64,000 nt of DNA from an uncultured Gardnerella sp. (GTDB lineage Bacteria; Actinomycetota; Actinomycetes; Actinomycetales; Bifidobacteriaceae). Under the pieces are notes generated by a model. It saw only the letters and a list, made by a program, of their open reading frames with translations. It had not been told where the DNA came from and did no database searches. This document shows, one piece after another, positions 35,588 through 44,346 of this stretch; position 1 is the stretch's first letter; each line of letters starts with the position of its first letter. Position numbers and translations under genes: made by a program. The stretch is from contig CAMYPG010000005.1 of assembly GCA_947289115.1 (NCBI GenBank), positions 1 through 64,000 on the forward strand, in the 5' to 3' direction.

Positions 35588-38500
35588 ATGAGCGGCGAAC
35601 AGAATGATTTTATAAGCCAAGTAAATCAAGCACATAATGCAAGTGAACAAAATTATCAAGAAGCTTACGAGCAGAATGCGCAAATTAGGCAGGAAAGTAC
35701 GCAGGCTACAGCTTCACGAGACGAAAAGTTAAGGCGAATAAACTCTTGGCGCGAACAATACAAGTCGCAGCTTGCGCCTTCGCCACTTGAAGACATAACA
35801 AAACTTTCCGCACAATTAGAATTAACGCATGCTCACCCATCTGGTATAGCGCAGCTTTTTGCGAGTGGAAAAGTAACTCTTCAGGCGTTATTCCGTGATT
35901 CTGGAATGTTACGCGCAGCAGGAAGAAGACTCGATAGGGTTTTTGAAGATAGAGACAATAAAGCGCACGAAAATGGTGTTTCGGAGCTTTCGCTCGTTGT
36001 TGGAGTGGCATCGTGGAGCGGTAATCATGTGCCAGTTTTAACATACCCAGTGCGAGTTATTCGAGAGTCGGGCAAGGATGAAACATACGCAACAATCTAC
36101 TTTTCTGGCAATGTGCGTTTAAACCATGCTCTTGTTCTTAGATTGCAAGAGAGAGGCGTGAATCTTAGTGAAGACGCGCTTTTTGACGGCGCAAACTATG
36201 AGAGCGGAACACCAGAAACGTCAGCTGTTTTTGATGCAATTTGTGCATCTGCTCGCAGCGTGTTCCCGGATTTTGATATTGAACGAGATATTGTTCTTGG
36301 ATGTTTTACTGATTCGGGATCCAGATTTTTGGCTGAAAGCGCTCAGATTTTGCAGGCGCTTAAAGTTGGGAATGTTGGAAACACTATGATTGATGCGGTT
36401 GCTGGCGATGAGCGTGCGCTTCAAGAGTTGGCGGCAAATGATAGGCAAGAGTATTCTCCTCTAGATGTAGACCCTCATGGTGAATATGAAGTCGGTGATG
36501 TAGATAATGTTGTGCGTTATGCATCTGGTTTAGCCGCTAATGGCGTTTCTCTGGCGCTAGACGTGGATGCTGGATCTGATTCTGCTTCTATCGCAGCTGC
36601 AATTTCTTCACGCTGTGTCCTTGCTGGAAAGTCCATCTTATATGTTCCAAATGTTATGGAACAACAGCGTCGATTCCGTCACGCTCTCAGTGCGAATGAG
36701 ATTTCTTCGCTTGCGCTAGACGTTTCAGATTCTCACCTTGCAAAACATGTGGATTCCCAGCTCATAGCTGCAGTTGGGGCGCGTCAAAGCGTTGCTTCTA
36801 GCCGTTTTGAGCAAGTTTGTGACGAGTTAGTTGGTGTTAAAACTCGCTTAAATCGTTATTTGGGAGACTTGCACGGAGTAGATGAGCGTTGGGGCGTATC
36901 AGCATATCAGACAATGCAAAATCTTGCTGCTATTGCAATGTTGCCTACTCATCCTTGTACTCATGTAAGACTAGATGTTGCTGCTGCAAGATCACTTTCT
37001 GGTCATTTAGATGAATGGGCGCAAAAATTACATCAAGCAGATGAGCTTGGAGAATTTACTATAAAGCCTGAAGATACCCCGTGGTTTGGTGCGTCTTTGT
37101 TCAATGAGAATGAGGCTGTTGCTGTATATCAGCGCGTTGTAGATGTTCTACTAAAGCTTCTTCCTGCAGCACGCGAACATGTTAAATCAACTGTTCAAAA
37201 CTGCGGTTTTCCTGTTCCTGCTACCGCACGTGAATGGGGTAGACAGGTTACGGTGTTAAAGAATCTTCGCCGAGTTTTAGATGTTTTCCAAGCAGATATT
37301 TTTGAACGTGATCTTAGCGCGATGATTGAAGCAAGTAAGCCTAAAGCTGTTCGCAAGCGTGAAGGTACAGTAATGGGCTTCTGGGAGCGTAGACGTCATA
37401 TTAAAGAAGCGCGTAGTCTTTTGCGTGTAGGAGCTAAAGTAGATGATCTGCATGAGGCTTTGAAGATTGTTGCTCAGCAAGCTGCTCAGTGGCGTACTTT
37501 TGTTCCTCATGGGGGGTGGCCTGTGTTGCCGCCTAAGTTAGATGAGATTGTTAGCACTCAGGAGCTTTTGGATCGTAATCTTGTAGCTCTTGACGCTGTT
37601 CTTTCCACCACGCGTTTGGGTGCTGATCTTGAAAATGTTGAGTTTACTAAACTTGATGAGCGTTTGCAGTCTTTACATGACGATCGCGCTTCCTTAGATA
37701 CTTTACCTGGTAGGTGCGTGATTGAGCGCGATTTACGCGGTGTTGGTTTAGAAGACCTTGTTTGCGATTTGCGTAGGCGTAATGTCACTGGTTCTGCGTT
37801 AGATGGTGAGCTTCACTTGGCTTGGTGGACTACGGTTTTTGAAGATATCGTTAATTCTTCCGCGATTATTTCTAACCAAGATGGTTCGGCTATGCAAGAT
37901 GCTTCTGACCGTTTTGTTCAGGTAGATACTGAGCATGTGCGTTCTGTGGGACCTATGGTTCAGCAAGAGACTCTAAAGCGTTTGTGTGAACTTCTTTTCG
38001 CTAGGTCTCAGGAAGCTAATCAGCTTCACACAACCTTAGCAAGTAATAGTTCTGGCGTGACTTTTACCAAATTGATGAATTCTCATGCAGATCTTCTTCT
38101 TGCTGCTAAGCCAATTATTGTGGCTATGCCTTCTACTTTGACTATGATGACTGAATTTAAGCCGATTGTAGACATTGTAATCCTTGATTCTGTTGAGCAT
38201 TTGAGTAATATCGAGCTTCTTAGCATTCTTGCTCGTGCACGCCAAGTTGTGGTCATTGCTCATAAGAATACGGTAAGTTCGCAGAGTGTTAACGATTTGA
38301 TTAGTGTTTTGCCTTCTGTACATGTTAAATCTCGTGCTACTAGGCGTTCGCTTCGTCTTGCTAATTTCCTTGAAAATCATGGTTATGGTTCGCTTCGCCA
38401 CGATGTTCCTGTAGATAGAATGCAAGGTAAAGTTAAGCTTCACCAAGTTGAGGCTTCTGGTGTTCCTGTTATGTCTACTGGTTTGATTGAGAGCAGCCAG

Positions 38501-39409
38501 AGGGAAATTGACGAGGTTGTTTCATTGATAAAACAGCGTGCTACGACTTTCACGGTAGTTCCTTCCAGCTATGTTCTTGCAGTTGTAACTCTTACAAGTG
38601 TGTTTAGGAATCGTTTAGGAGCGGAGCTTAAGGCTCTTGCTATTAAAGATGAAAATATGAATAGATTCCTTCGCCATGTTCGTCTTGTAGATGCTAGTGA
38701 GTCTGTTGGTGCTGCCGCTACGGATGTTATTCTTTCCTTATGCTATGCAAAAACTTCTCACGGTAGGCTTTTGCAACAATTTGGTGTTTTGGAAGAAGAA
38801 GGCGGTAAGGGCATACTTCTTGATTCGTTAGCATTAGCTCGTAGGAATTTAGATATTGTTTGCGCGTTTAAATCTAGTGATATGGAAGATGAACGTTTGC
38901 ATCAGTATGGTCCTAAGCTGCTTAAAGAATTGCTTATTTGGGCTGAGCAGTTGGATGATAGTCCAGTAAATCCAACTGATTTTGATGAAGCAAAACCTGA
39001 ATATGATCAAGATAAGGCAGAAGATAAGGCAGAAGCTGCAGGTGCGCGTGCGAAGGCTTTTGATTCTTCAGTAGACAGTTTTAATAATGTTTTGTTTACT
39101 GATTTGGCGGATCGTATTCGCGCTCGCGGATTGTGCGTAGCGGTGAATTACGGATTTGATAAGGAACACAGTATTCCTCTTGTTGTTGGTTTGCCAGATA
39201 AACCTTTTGCTCTTGCTGTTTTAACGGATGATATGAGATTCATGAATATAGAATCAACGCGTGAACGTCATCGCATGTTTGCTCAAGATTTAGAGTATCT
39301 TGGCTGGTCTGTTATGAATGTTTGGAGCGTTGGAGCATTCGTAAATCCTGAAAAAGAGGTTGAGCGGGTTGTTTCTAGAATAGGCGAGCTTTATGGTGAA
39401 GATCAGTGA
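35588..39409 (+). CDS. Large helicase-like protein with degenerate motor motifs and C-terminal nuclease-like domain
   Basis: The 1273-residue protein resembles actinobacterial proteins annotated as DNA helicase (superfamily 1, Upf1-like), but key motifs look lost. The Walker A region reads LALDVDAGSDSASIAAAI (about 320-340) with no GKT. The position of the DExx box reads DIVILDSVEHLSNIELL (about 860), followed by VVVIAHKNT where active helicases have a GD-x-x-Q. The last 100 residues (LCVAVNYGFDKEHSIPLVV to LGWSVMNVWSVGAFVNPEKEVERVV) resemble the Vsr-like nuclease domain at the end of such helicases. It starts with an unstructured Gln/Glu-rich segment and follows the FHA gene closely. Function unknown; a scaffold role is inferred. 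Confidence 0.75.
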   Translation: MSGEQNDFISQVNQAHNASEQNYQEAYEQNAQIRQESTQATASRDEKLRRINSWREQYKSQLAPSPLEDITKLSAQLELTHAHPSGIAQLFASGKVTLQALFRDSGMLRAAGRRLDRVFEDRDNKAHENGVSELSLVVGVASWSGNHVPVLTYPVRVIRESGKDETYATIYFSGNVRLNHALVLRLQERGVNLSEDALFDGANYESGTPETSAVFDAICASARSVFPDFDIERDIVLGCFTDSGSRFLAESAQILQALKVGNVGNTMIDAVAGDERALQELAANDRQEYSPLDVDPHGEYEVGDVDNVVRYASGLAANGVSLALDVDAGSDSASIAAAISSRCVLAGKSILYVPNVMEQQRRFRHALSANEISSLALDVSDSHLAKHVDSQLIAAVGARQSVASSRFEQVCDELVGVKTRLNRYLGDLHGVDERWGVSAYQTMQNLAAIAMLPTHPCTHVRLDVAAARSLSGHLDEWAQKLHQADELGEFTIKPEDTPWFGASLFNENEAVAVYQRVVDVLLKLLPAAREHVKSTVQNCGFPVPATAREWGRQVTVLKNLRRVLDVFQADIFERDLSAMIEASKPKAVRKREGTVMGFWERRRHIKEARSLLRVGAKVDDLHEALKIVAQQAAQWRTFVPHGGWPVLPPKLDEIVSTQELLDRNLVALDAVLSTTRLGADLENVEFTKLDERLQSLHDDRASLDTLPGRCVIERDLRGVGLEDLVCDLRRRNVTGSALDGELHLAWWTTVFEDIVNSSAIISNQDGSAMQDASDRFVQVDTEHVRSVGPMVQQETLKRLCELLFARSQEANQLHTTLASNSSGVTFTKLMNSHADLLLAAKPIIVAMPSTLTMMTEFKPIVDIVILDSVEHLSNIELLSILARARQVVVIAHKNTVSSQSVNDLISVLPSVHVKSRATRRSLRLANFLENHGYGSLRHDVPVDRMQGKVKLHQVEASGVPVMSTGLIESSQREIDEVVSLIKQRATTFTVVPSSYVLAVVTLTSVFRNRLGAELKALAIKDENMNRFLRHVRLVDASESVGAAATDVILSLCYAKTSHGRLLQQFGVLEEEGGKGILLDSLALARRNLDIVCAFKSSDMEDERLHQYGPKLLKELLIWAEQLDDSPVNPTDFDEAKPEYDQDKAEDKAEAAGARAKAFDSSVDSFNNVLFTDLADRIRARGLCVAVNYGFDKEHSIPLVVGLPDKPFALAVLTDDMRFMNIESTRERHRMFAQDLEYLGWSVMNVWSVGAFVNPEKEVERVVSRIGELYGEDQ

Positions 39410-39433
39410 GCCGTGATAGGTGAGTGACTATAG

Positions 39434-39637
39434 GTGAGTGACTATAATCCCAATCGCAGATGTTCTAGAACGCATAATCGAGTAGTTCGTAAAGGCTCTG
39501 AGCTTTTTGATGCTGATGGCGTTAAGCTGGAGCCTTCGGATTTTCAGACTTTAGACCAGCGCTCTAAAGATGACGATAATCGTATTCTTGGAGAGCTTCC
39601 GCCTCATTGGGCAGTTTTTAGTGAACGTGGTAGGTAA
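39434..39637 (+). CDS. Small conserved hypothetical protein
   Basis: A 67-residue frame starts at GTG 39434, just after the helicase-like gene (24 bases). The protein is hydrophilic: NRRCSRTHNRVVRKGSELFDADGV, ending HWAVFSERGR. I do not recognise it. Its tight linkage behind the FHA/helicase pair suggests a third member of that operon. The only start is the GTG or an upstream alternative within repeated TGAGTGACTATAGG sequence, so translation is uncertain. Confidence 0.55.
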   Translation: MSDYNPNRRCSRTHNRVVRKGSELFDADGVKLEPSDFQTLDQRSKDDDNRILGELPPHWAVFSERGR

Positions 39638-39644
39638 AACTGTT

Positions 39645-40316
39645 TTATCCTCGTATTGCAATAACCGCAAGGTTTGTAATAATAGATTGTGTATTTATTA
39701 TCTGTAACGCAGACTCTGCAGGCATGGCTAGTAACGCGTTTTGAGATGAATTGCCTGTTTTGACTACTATTACATCGTGGATAAAAGAAATGTTTTTATT
39801 TTCTTGAACAATGTCATTCTCGTTGTGATCTCCTCTTGAAACTTTGCTAAATGCTATCGAAATATTTTCTCCAATGTTTAAATCTTGGTTGTTGCTTGCC
39901 AGTTTTATTGAAATCGTTGTGAATCCTGGTGGAATTTTTGCTTGTTGTGTAATCTGACTAGTAAAGATAGGCATACCATATTTGATATTGCAGGTTGCGA
40001 TAATAGCATTTTTGATCAAATCTTTGTTAATAACATGATTAAAAACACTGTTTTTGGGCACGTTAACATAAGACAAATCATCTTGTTTAATAAGAGTGCC
40101 TTTAGATATATCTCTAATTGCTACAGGTATGATTTGCGTTTCTTGACAGCTCGTAATCATATTTATTGCAATAAGTGTTGCAACGCTAATAAAAGATACT
40201 GTAAGCGCATTTAACAAAAGTGCTTTCTGCCTGCGTTTTAAAAGCATGGCTGGCACTTGATTTTCGTGCGCATCATGCGTGCTAGATGTGTTTTTTAATA
40301 TTGATATCATGCTCAT
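39645..40316 (-). CDS. SAF-domain membrane protein
   Basis: The 223-residue protein has one N-terminal membrane span (about 33-52, LLNALTVSFISVATLIAINM) followed by a SAF domain: IIPVAIRDISKGTLIKQDDLSYVNVPKN and NAIIATCNIKYGMPIFTSQI. The domain is shared with Flp-pilus CpaB and with small actinobacterial proteins encoded near fmdB and mscL. The C-terminal half (GFTTISIKLASNNQDLNIGENISI) continues the CpaB-like pattern. No pilus genes are present, so a pilus role is unsupported. It lies downstream of the FmdB gene on the same strand. Confidence 0.82.
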   Translation of the reverse strand: MSMISILKNTSSTHDAHENQVPAMLLKRRQKALLLNALTVSFISVATLIAINMITSCQETQIIPVAIRDISKGTLIKQDDLSYVNVPKNSVFNHVINKDLIKNAIIATCNIKYGMPIFTSQITQQAKIPPGFTTISIKLASNNQDLNIGENISIAFSKVSRGDHNENDIVQENKNISFIHDVIVVKTGNSSQNALLAMPAESALQIINTQSIITNLAVIAIRG

Positions 40317-40405
40317 AGAAGCATCATCTAATAAAAGGTGATGCTTCTACAAGATATTTTTGTCAATGTGGTTAAAGGTTATTTTCTATTGTAAATTAGA
40401 CGATT

Positions 40406-40467
40406 TTATGCACTTTTCCACAAATTTGCTAATAAGCGAAATTGTTTATGCACATTTCCACAAATTG
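40406..40467. repeat. Two near-identical direct repeats upstream of the SAF gene
   Basis: The sequence TTATGCAC-W-TTTCCACAAATT occurs at 40406-40427 and again at 40446-40467, starts 40 bases apart. They sit between the fmdB-like gene and the SAF gene and may be operator sites; the binding factor is unknown. Confidence 0.7.
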
Positions 40468-40486
40468 TTTGTACCTGCTTGAAAAA

Positions 40487-40663
40487 TTATTTATCAGTGC
40501 GATAAAATCCGCTACCTTTAAAATTGATTGGTGGCGCAGAAAACACCTTACGAAGTTCTGGTTTTCCGCATTTTGGACACACTGTAATTGGGTCATCTTC
40601 AAACGATTGATATTCCGAAAAATCATATCCACATTGCTTGCAACGGTAATGATAAGTAGGCAA
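40487..40663 (-). CDS. FmdB-family zinc ribbon protein
   Basis: This short gene starts at TTG (complement of 40661-40663), preceded by CGGAGGAACC, and encodes 58 residues. The protein begins MPTYHYRCKQCGYDFSEYQS and has two CxxC pairs (C8/C11 and C29/C32, in VCPKCGKP), then LRKVFSAPPINFKGSGFYRTDK. That is the full FmdB regulatory-protein family pattern, with its zinc ribbon. The role is unknown. It is followed by the SAF gene, a pairing common in actinobacteria. Confidence 0.9.
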   Translation of the reverse strand: MPTYHYRCKQCGYDFSEYQSFEDDPITVCPKCGKPELRKVFSAPPINFKGSGFYRTDK

Positions 40664-40849
40664 CGGTTCCTCCGATCTTTATTTCCATCACATATCCTAG
40701 CTCATTCCCGCACCGCATGAAAGATGACTTAAAATATATGCAAAAAGATGCAGTAATTTGTAAAAATTTAATGTAATAATTCCTATAATTGCGACACGCC
40801 GAATTGGTTTTGGCTCTTCACATCCGTAACGCACTTTATATTTATACGT

Positions 40850-41947
40850 ATGGGTTATGAATCGGTGAGTGCGTTAATTGTATTAATTATCATCATAGCC
40901 TTAATGTTTGGTTGGTTGCCTAAGCGCACTGTTAACAGCATGAAGTCAATGTTGGAGCACAGCGAAGATAGGTATTCACCTTCGCTGCATATTGTGGATG
41001 AGCGTAGTGCCTCGCTGTTCCATGAGTGTAGTGGTGCGATGGCGAAAGGGGTTGGAATGCAACCGTCAGAGAAGCGATCGAATAAAAATAAGAACACTAA
41101 AAATAAGAGCAATAAGTCAAAGGTGTTAAGAGATAATTTTACTCCGCAACATGTGGCTCGTATTCGTGCTCTTCGTCGCGCTGCGGTTCGTCGTCGCCGT
41201 ATTTTGGTTTTTTCGCTTGTTTTCTTGACACTTGTGGTTCTTGTAGCTGGTTTGTCTGGATTATATTCTGCTTGGTTCGCTCTTATACCATTCGCTATGG
41301 TGTCAACAGTTCTTTACTTTGGCTCTATTGCGGCAAAGCATGCGCGAGATTGGGAAGCGCGCGTTGCTGCTTATAACAAATCTGCTGGAGTGCCGCAAAA
41401 CTATGGTAAAAAAGGTTATGGCGAATCTAGTGAATCTATTGTGGAACCAGTTTTTGACGCAATTGTCAATTCTGTTGTAGCTCATGAAGAAGAGTATCAA
41501 AATTATTCATCAGGTTCTGTTACACAATATTCGTCGAATACTCAAGACAATACAGAAACTTCTGTTATGCAGCAGCGTGAAATTAGTATGGCTTTAGAAC
41601 GCGTCAATTCGCAGAATGCTAATGGTTATGTATCTGCTGGTAATCAGTCATCGTCTTTGCCTGATGTATCTGATTCTTCTGGCGCGTCTGATTCGTCTGA
41701 ATCTCATCAAGATTTAATATCTTTCTCGTTTGGGTCTGATTCTACAGAATCTTCTTCAAATGACAAGAATAATGGTCCGTTAAGCTTGGAAATAAAGTCC
41801 ACTAAGCAGGTTGCTAAGGCAATTTCAGCTAAAAAACCGCTTTCTACTAAAGAAGCTTCCGATAATAATGTGGAACCACCAGTTATTACTGAAGATTCAT
41901 TAGGAAAAGCTGATTTGCGAGATGTTTTAGCTCGTCGCACTGCATGA
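40850..41947 (+). CDS. Membrane protein of unknown function with Ser-rich tail
   Basis: The 365-residue protein has one N-terminal span (about 5-22, SALIVLIIIIALMFGWLP) and two adjacent central spans (about 118-165, VFSLVFLTLVVLVAGL and FALIPFAMVSTVLYFG) flanked by a basic stretch (IRALRRAAVRRRRI). The last 180 residues are polar, Ser/Asn/Asp-rich and probably disordered (SLPDVSDSSGASDSSES). Similar proteins are widespread in bifidobacteria, without known function. A TATATT hexamer lies 7 bases before the ATG with no ribosome site, suggesting a leaderless message. Confidence 0.72.
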   Translation: MGYESVSALIVLIIIIALMFGWLPKRTVNSMKSMLEHSEDRYSPSLHIVDERSASLFHECSGAMAKGVGMQPSEKRSNKNKNTKNKSNKSKVLRDNFTPQHVARIRALRRAAVRRRRILVFSLVFLTLVVLVAGLSGLYSAWFALIPFAMVSTVLYFGSIAAKHARDWEARVAAYNKSAGVPQNYGKKGYGESSESIVEPVFDAIVNSVVAHEEEYQNYSSGSVTQYSSNTQDNTETSVMQQREISMALERVNSQNANGYVSAGNQSSSLPDVSDSSGASDSSESHQDLISFSFGSDSTESSSNDKNNGPLSLEIKSTKQVAKAISAKKPLSTKEASDNNVEPPVITEDSLGKADLRDVLARRTA

Positions 41948-42003
41948 AAATAAGTTTAAAAGTAGATTAAAATACACATATTTTTAAAAAATTTTCCAAA
42001 ATT

Positions 42004-42030
42004 TTAGCACTCTAGTTGGTAGAGTGCTAA
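42004..42030 (+). promoter_or_regulatory. CIRCE element before groES
   Basis: The perfect inverted repeat TTAGCACTC - nine bases - GAGTGCTAA matches the CIRCE operator exactly. It implies control by the heat-shock repressor HrcA. Confidence 0.96.
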
Positions 42031-42139
42031 AAACGCGCTATTATAAATCACAGTGCGCGATAGTTTTGACGTGATCGTCAGCCTCGTCAATATTATTTGT
42101 GCGAATAGTTACATTTCTCTTAAGAAAGAGGTGGCGACA

Positions 42140-42433
42140 GTGTCGATTAAGCTCACACCGTTGGAAGATAAGATTATTGTTAAGCAAGCTCAGGCAGAAA
42201 CTCAAACTGCTTCTGGCTTGTATATTCCAGATAACGCTAAGGAAAAGCCACAACAGGGCGAAGTATTGGCTGTTGGACCAGGTCGTCGCGACGACAAGGG
42301 TGAGCGCATTCCTATGGACGTTAAAGTTGGAGACAAGGTTCTTTACTCCAAGTATGGCGGCACAGAAGTTCATTACGAAGGCGAAGATTATTTAATTGTT
42401 TCGTCTCGTGACGTTCTTGCAATCCTTGGCTGA
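42140..42433 (+). CDS. groES: Co-chaperonin GroES
   Basis: GroES caps the GroEL folding chamber. The 97-residue protein reads [20 protein letters not shown], then [26 protein letters not shown] (mobile loop and roof) and [35 protein letters not shown]. The start is GTG 42140, with AAGAGG upstream and the CIRCE operator about 110 bases before it. No groEL follows, as in other bifidobacteria where groES and groEL are separate. Confidence 0.97.
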   Translation: MSIKLTPLEDKIIVKQAQAETQTASGLYIPDNAKEKPQQGEVLAVGPGRRDDKGERIPMDVKVGDKVLYSKYGGTEVHYEGEDYLIVSSRDVLAILG

Positions 42434-42505
42434 TTTTTGATTAATTGTTTGGTTGATTGCTTTGCTAATCGCTTGTAATTAATCAAATAATATTTGAATC
42501 TATTT

Positions 42506-42547
42506 AACGCTGAAAATAACGGTTCGCCGCTGTTTTCAGCGTTTTTG
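42506..42547 (+). terminator. Terminator of groES
   Basis: AACGCTGAAAA pairs with TTTTCAGCGTT around a 16-base loop, followed by T residues. Confidence 0.85.
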
Positions 42548-42581
42548 CTTAATTTGTTTAAGACGCGACTATTATAAAATC

Positions 42582-43676
42582 ATGGATTACAAACACCGCA
42601 GTATTCTAGATAGTTTGCCAAATTACAAGCAAGGCAAACCAGCGCCCGCATTAGACGGCATTCGCGCATATAAGATTTCGAGCAACGAAAACCCATTTGA
42701 GCCGTTAGAAAGCGTAAAAGACGCTATTTCTAACCGCGCGCTTGGTGTTATTAATCGTTACCCAAATATGCGTGGAACAGAAGTTGTAGAAGAGTTAGCT
42801 AAAAAGTTTAGCGTTACTCCCGATGAAGTTGTGCTTGGCTGCGGCTCCACAGAGGTTATTACGCAGCTCGTAGACTTAGTCGCTGGTCCTGGAGACGAAG
42901 TTATATACCCTTGGAGAAGCTTTGAGGCATATCCAATTATTGTTACGGGTGCTGGTGCTACAAGCGTTAAAATTCCTAATCGCGCAGATGGGTCGCACGA
43001 TGTGGACGCAATGATTGATGCAATTAATGAGCGCACGCGTCTTGTTATTTTGAACAATCCAAACAATCCTACATCCGCGCAACTTTCTGATGAGGATGCT
43101 AGAAAGGTTTTGGATGCTGTACCAAGCGACGTTTTGGTGCTTATTGACGAAGCGTATGTGCAATTTAACAACGCAAAAGGTACGGCAGATGGCATGCAAC
43201 TTTACCGCGAATATCCAAACGTTGTTGTTGCTCAAACATTTTCTAAGGCATACGGTTTAGCTGGCTTGCGCATTGGATACGCTATTGGCGCTGCAGATGT
43301 TGTAGACGGCATGAGAAAAGTGGCTGTTCCATTTGGAGTAAGCCAAATTGCACAAGTGGCTGCCATTGCCTCTTTGGAACCTCAAGCGCTTGTAGAGATG
43401 CGCAACCGCGTAGATGCACTTGTTAAGGAGCGTAATCGCGTTGTAAGCGGTTTGCGTGAACAAGGGTGGAATATTGTCGAGCCGTATGCAAACTTCTTCT
43501 GGATGCCGTTTGGTGAAGACACAGAGCGAGCTAATCAGCGTTTTGTTGAGGCGGGTCTTTCTGTGCGAGCGTTTGCTGGTGAAGGTATTCGCATCACAAT
43601 CGCAGAAACCGAAGCAAATGACCGTGTTCTTAAAATATGCGAGTCTTTAAAGAAAGATGGTTTTTCGCTTAAATAA
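42582..43676 (+). CDS. hisC: Histidinol-phosphate/aromatic aminotransferase family protein
   Basis: The product is a PLP-dependent class II aminotransferase of 364 residues in the HisC branch. It shows SSNENPFEPLESV (about 33-45), GCGSTEVITQLVD for cofactor phosphate binding, NNPNNPTSAQLS and VLIDEAYVQF, and the Schiff-base lysine in TFSKAYGLAGLRIGYAIG. It ends IRITIAETEANDRVLKICESL. No other histidine genes lie here, so in this organism it may act in aromatic amino-acid transamination instead. TATTAT ends 6 bases before the ATG, so the message may be leaderless. Confidence 0.9.
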   Translation: MDYKHRSILDSLPNYKQGKPAPALDGIRAYKISSNENPFEPLESVKDAISNRALGVINRYPNMRGTEVVEELAKKFSVTPDEVVLGCGSTEVITQLVDLVAGPGDEVIYPWRSFEAYPIIVTGAGATSVKIPNRADGSHDVDAMIDAINERTRLVILNNPNNPTSAQLSDEDARKVLDAVPSDVLVLIDEAYVQFNNAKGTADGMQLYREYPNVVVAQTFSKAYGLAGLRIGYAIGAADVVDGMRKVAVPFGVSQIAQVAAIASLEPQALVEMRNRVDALVKERNRVVSGLREQGWNIVEPYANFFWMPFGEDTERANQRFVEAGLSVRAFAGEGIRITIAETEANDRVLKICESLKKDGFSLK

Positions 43677-43804
43677 TCATATTTTTGACCGCATTTAGAT
43701 GTGATTTTTGCCTTTCGGCGTGTCTTAATCTTGCATTAGTCTCGCGTTCGTGGCAAAATAACAAAGTTGCCGTTTGGAGATATTCTTCTCCGCTCGGAAA
43801 CATT

Positions 43805-43886
43805 GGCGGGTTACCAGAGCGGCCAAATGGGACTGACTGTAAATCAGTTGCTTCGTGCTTCAGTGGTTCAAATCCACTACCCGCCA
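43805..43886 (+). tRNA. tRNA-Tyr (GTA)
   Basis: The 82-base class II tRNA has acceptor GGCGGGT / ACCCGCC, anticodon GTA in CTGTAAA, a long variable arm (TGCTTCGTGCTTCA) and discriminator A. It is the first of three tRNAs before rpmG. Confidence 0.93.
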
Positions 43887-43887
43887 C

Positions 43888-43959
<72 letters not shown>

Positions 43960-43963
43960 CTCT

Positions 43964-44037
43964 GGCGGGGTAGCTCAGCTGGCTAGAGCGTACGACTCAT
44001 AATCGTAAGGTCAAGAGTTCGAGTCTCTTCCTCGCTA
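43964..44037 (+). tRNA. tRNA-Met (CAT), elongator-like
   Basis: The 74-base cloverleaf has anticodon CAT and acceptor GGCGGGG / CCTCGCT with two G-T pairs. It lacks the initiator start (CGCGGGG). tRNA-Ile with a modified CAT anticodon is an alternative. Confidence 0.88.
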
Positions 44038-44087
44038 CAATGGCCAGCAGGAGTTGGTCAACACACAACATTCTAGAGGTGAACGAA

Positions 44088-44258
44088 ATGGCAAGTAAGA
44101 GCGCAGACATCCGTCCAGGCATTACGCTTGCATGCACGGAGTGCAAGGAGCGTAATTACATCACGACGAAGAATCGTCGTAATACGCCTGATCGTCTCGA
44201 GTTGAGCAAGTTCTGCCCACGTTGCGGCAAGCATACTCTCCATCGCGAGACTCGCTAA
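44088..44258 (+). CDS. rpmG: 50S ribosomal protein L33
   Basis: The 56-residue ribosomal protein has zinc-binding CxxC pairs (C17-TE-C20 and C40-PR-C43 or close by). It reads [20 protein letters not shown], then [33 protein letters not shown]. The start is ATG 44088 with AGAGGTG upstream. The tRNA-rpmG order (Thr, Met, rpmG) is conserved in actinobacteria, suggesting read-through transcription from the tRNAs. Confidence 0.96.
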   Translation: MASKSADIRPGITLACTECKERNYITTKNRRNTPDRLELSKFCPRCGKHTLHRETR

Positions 44259-44294
44259 GCGAGTGAGCTTCGGCGAAGTTTTGTAGCTTTATTT

Positions 44295-44318
44295 ACCCCG
44301 CGTTTTGCGGGGTTTTTT
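44295..44318 (+). terminator. Terminator of rpmG
   Basis: ACCCCGC - GTTTT - GCGGGGT, followed by a run of T. Confidence 0.92.
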
Positions 44319-44346
44319 GTTATTTAGTGCTGTTAGGATTAGGCAT

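Noticed and set aside
39645..40316. SAF gene as part of a Flp/Tad pilus locus
   Set aside because: No other pilus-assembly gene is nearby; the fmdB neighbour fits the common pilus-independent actinobacterial pair.
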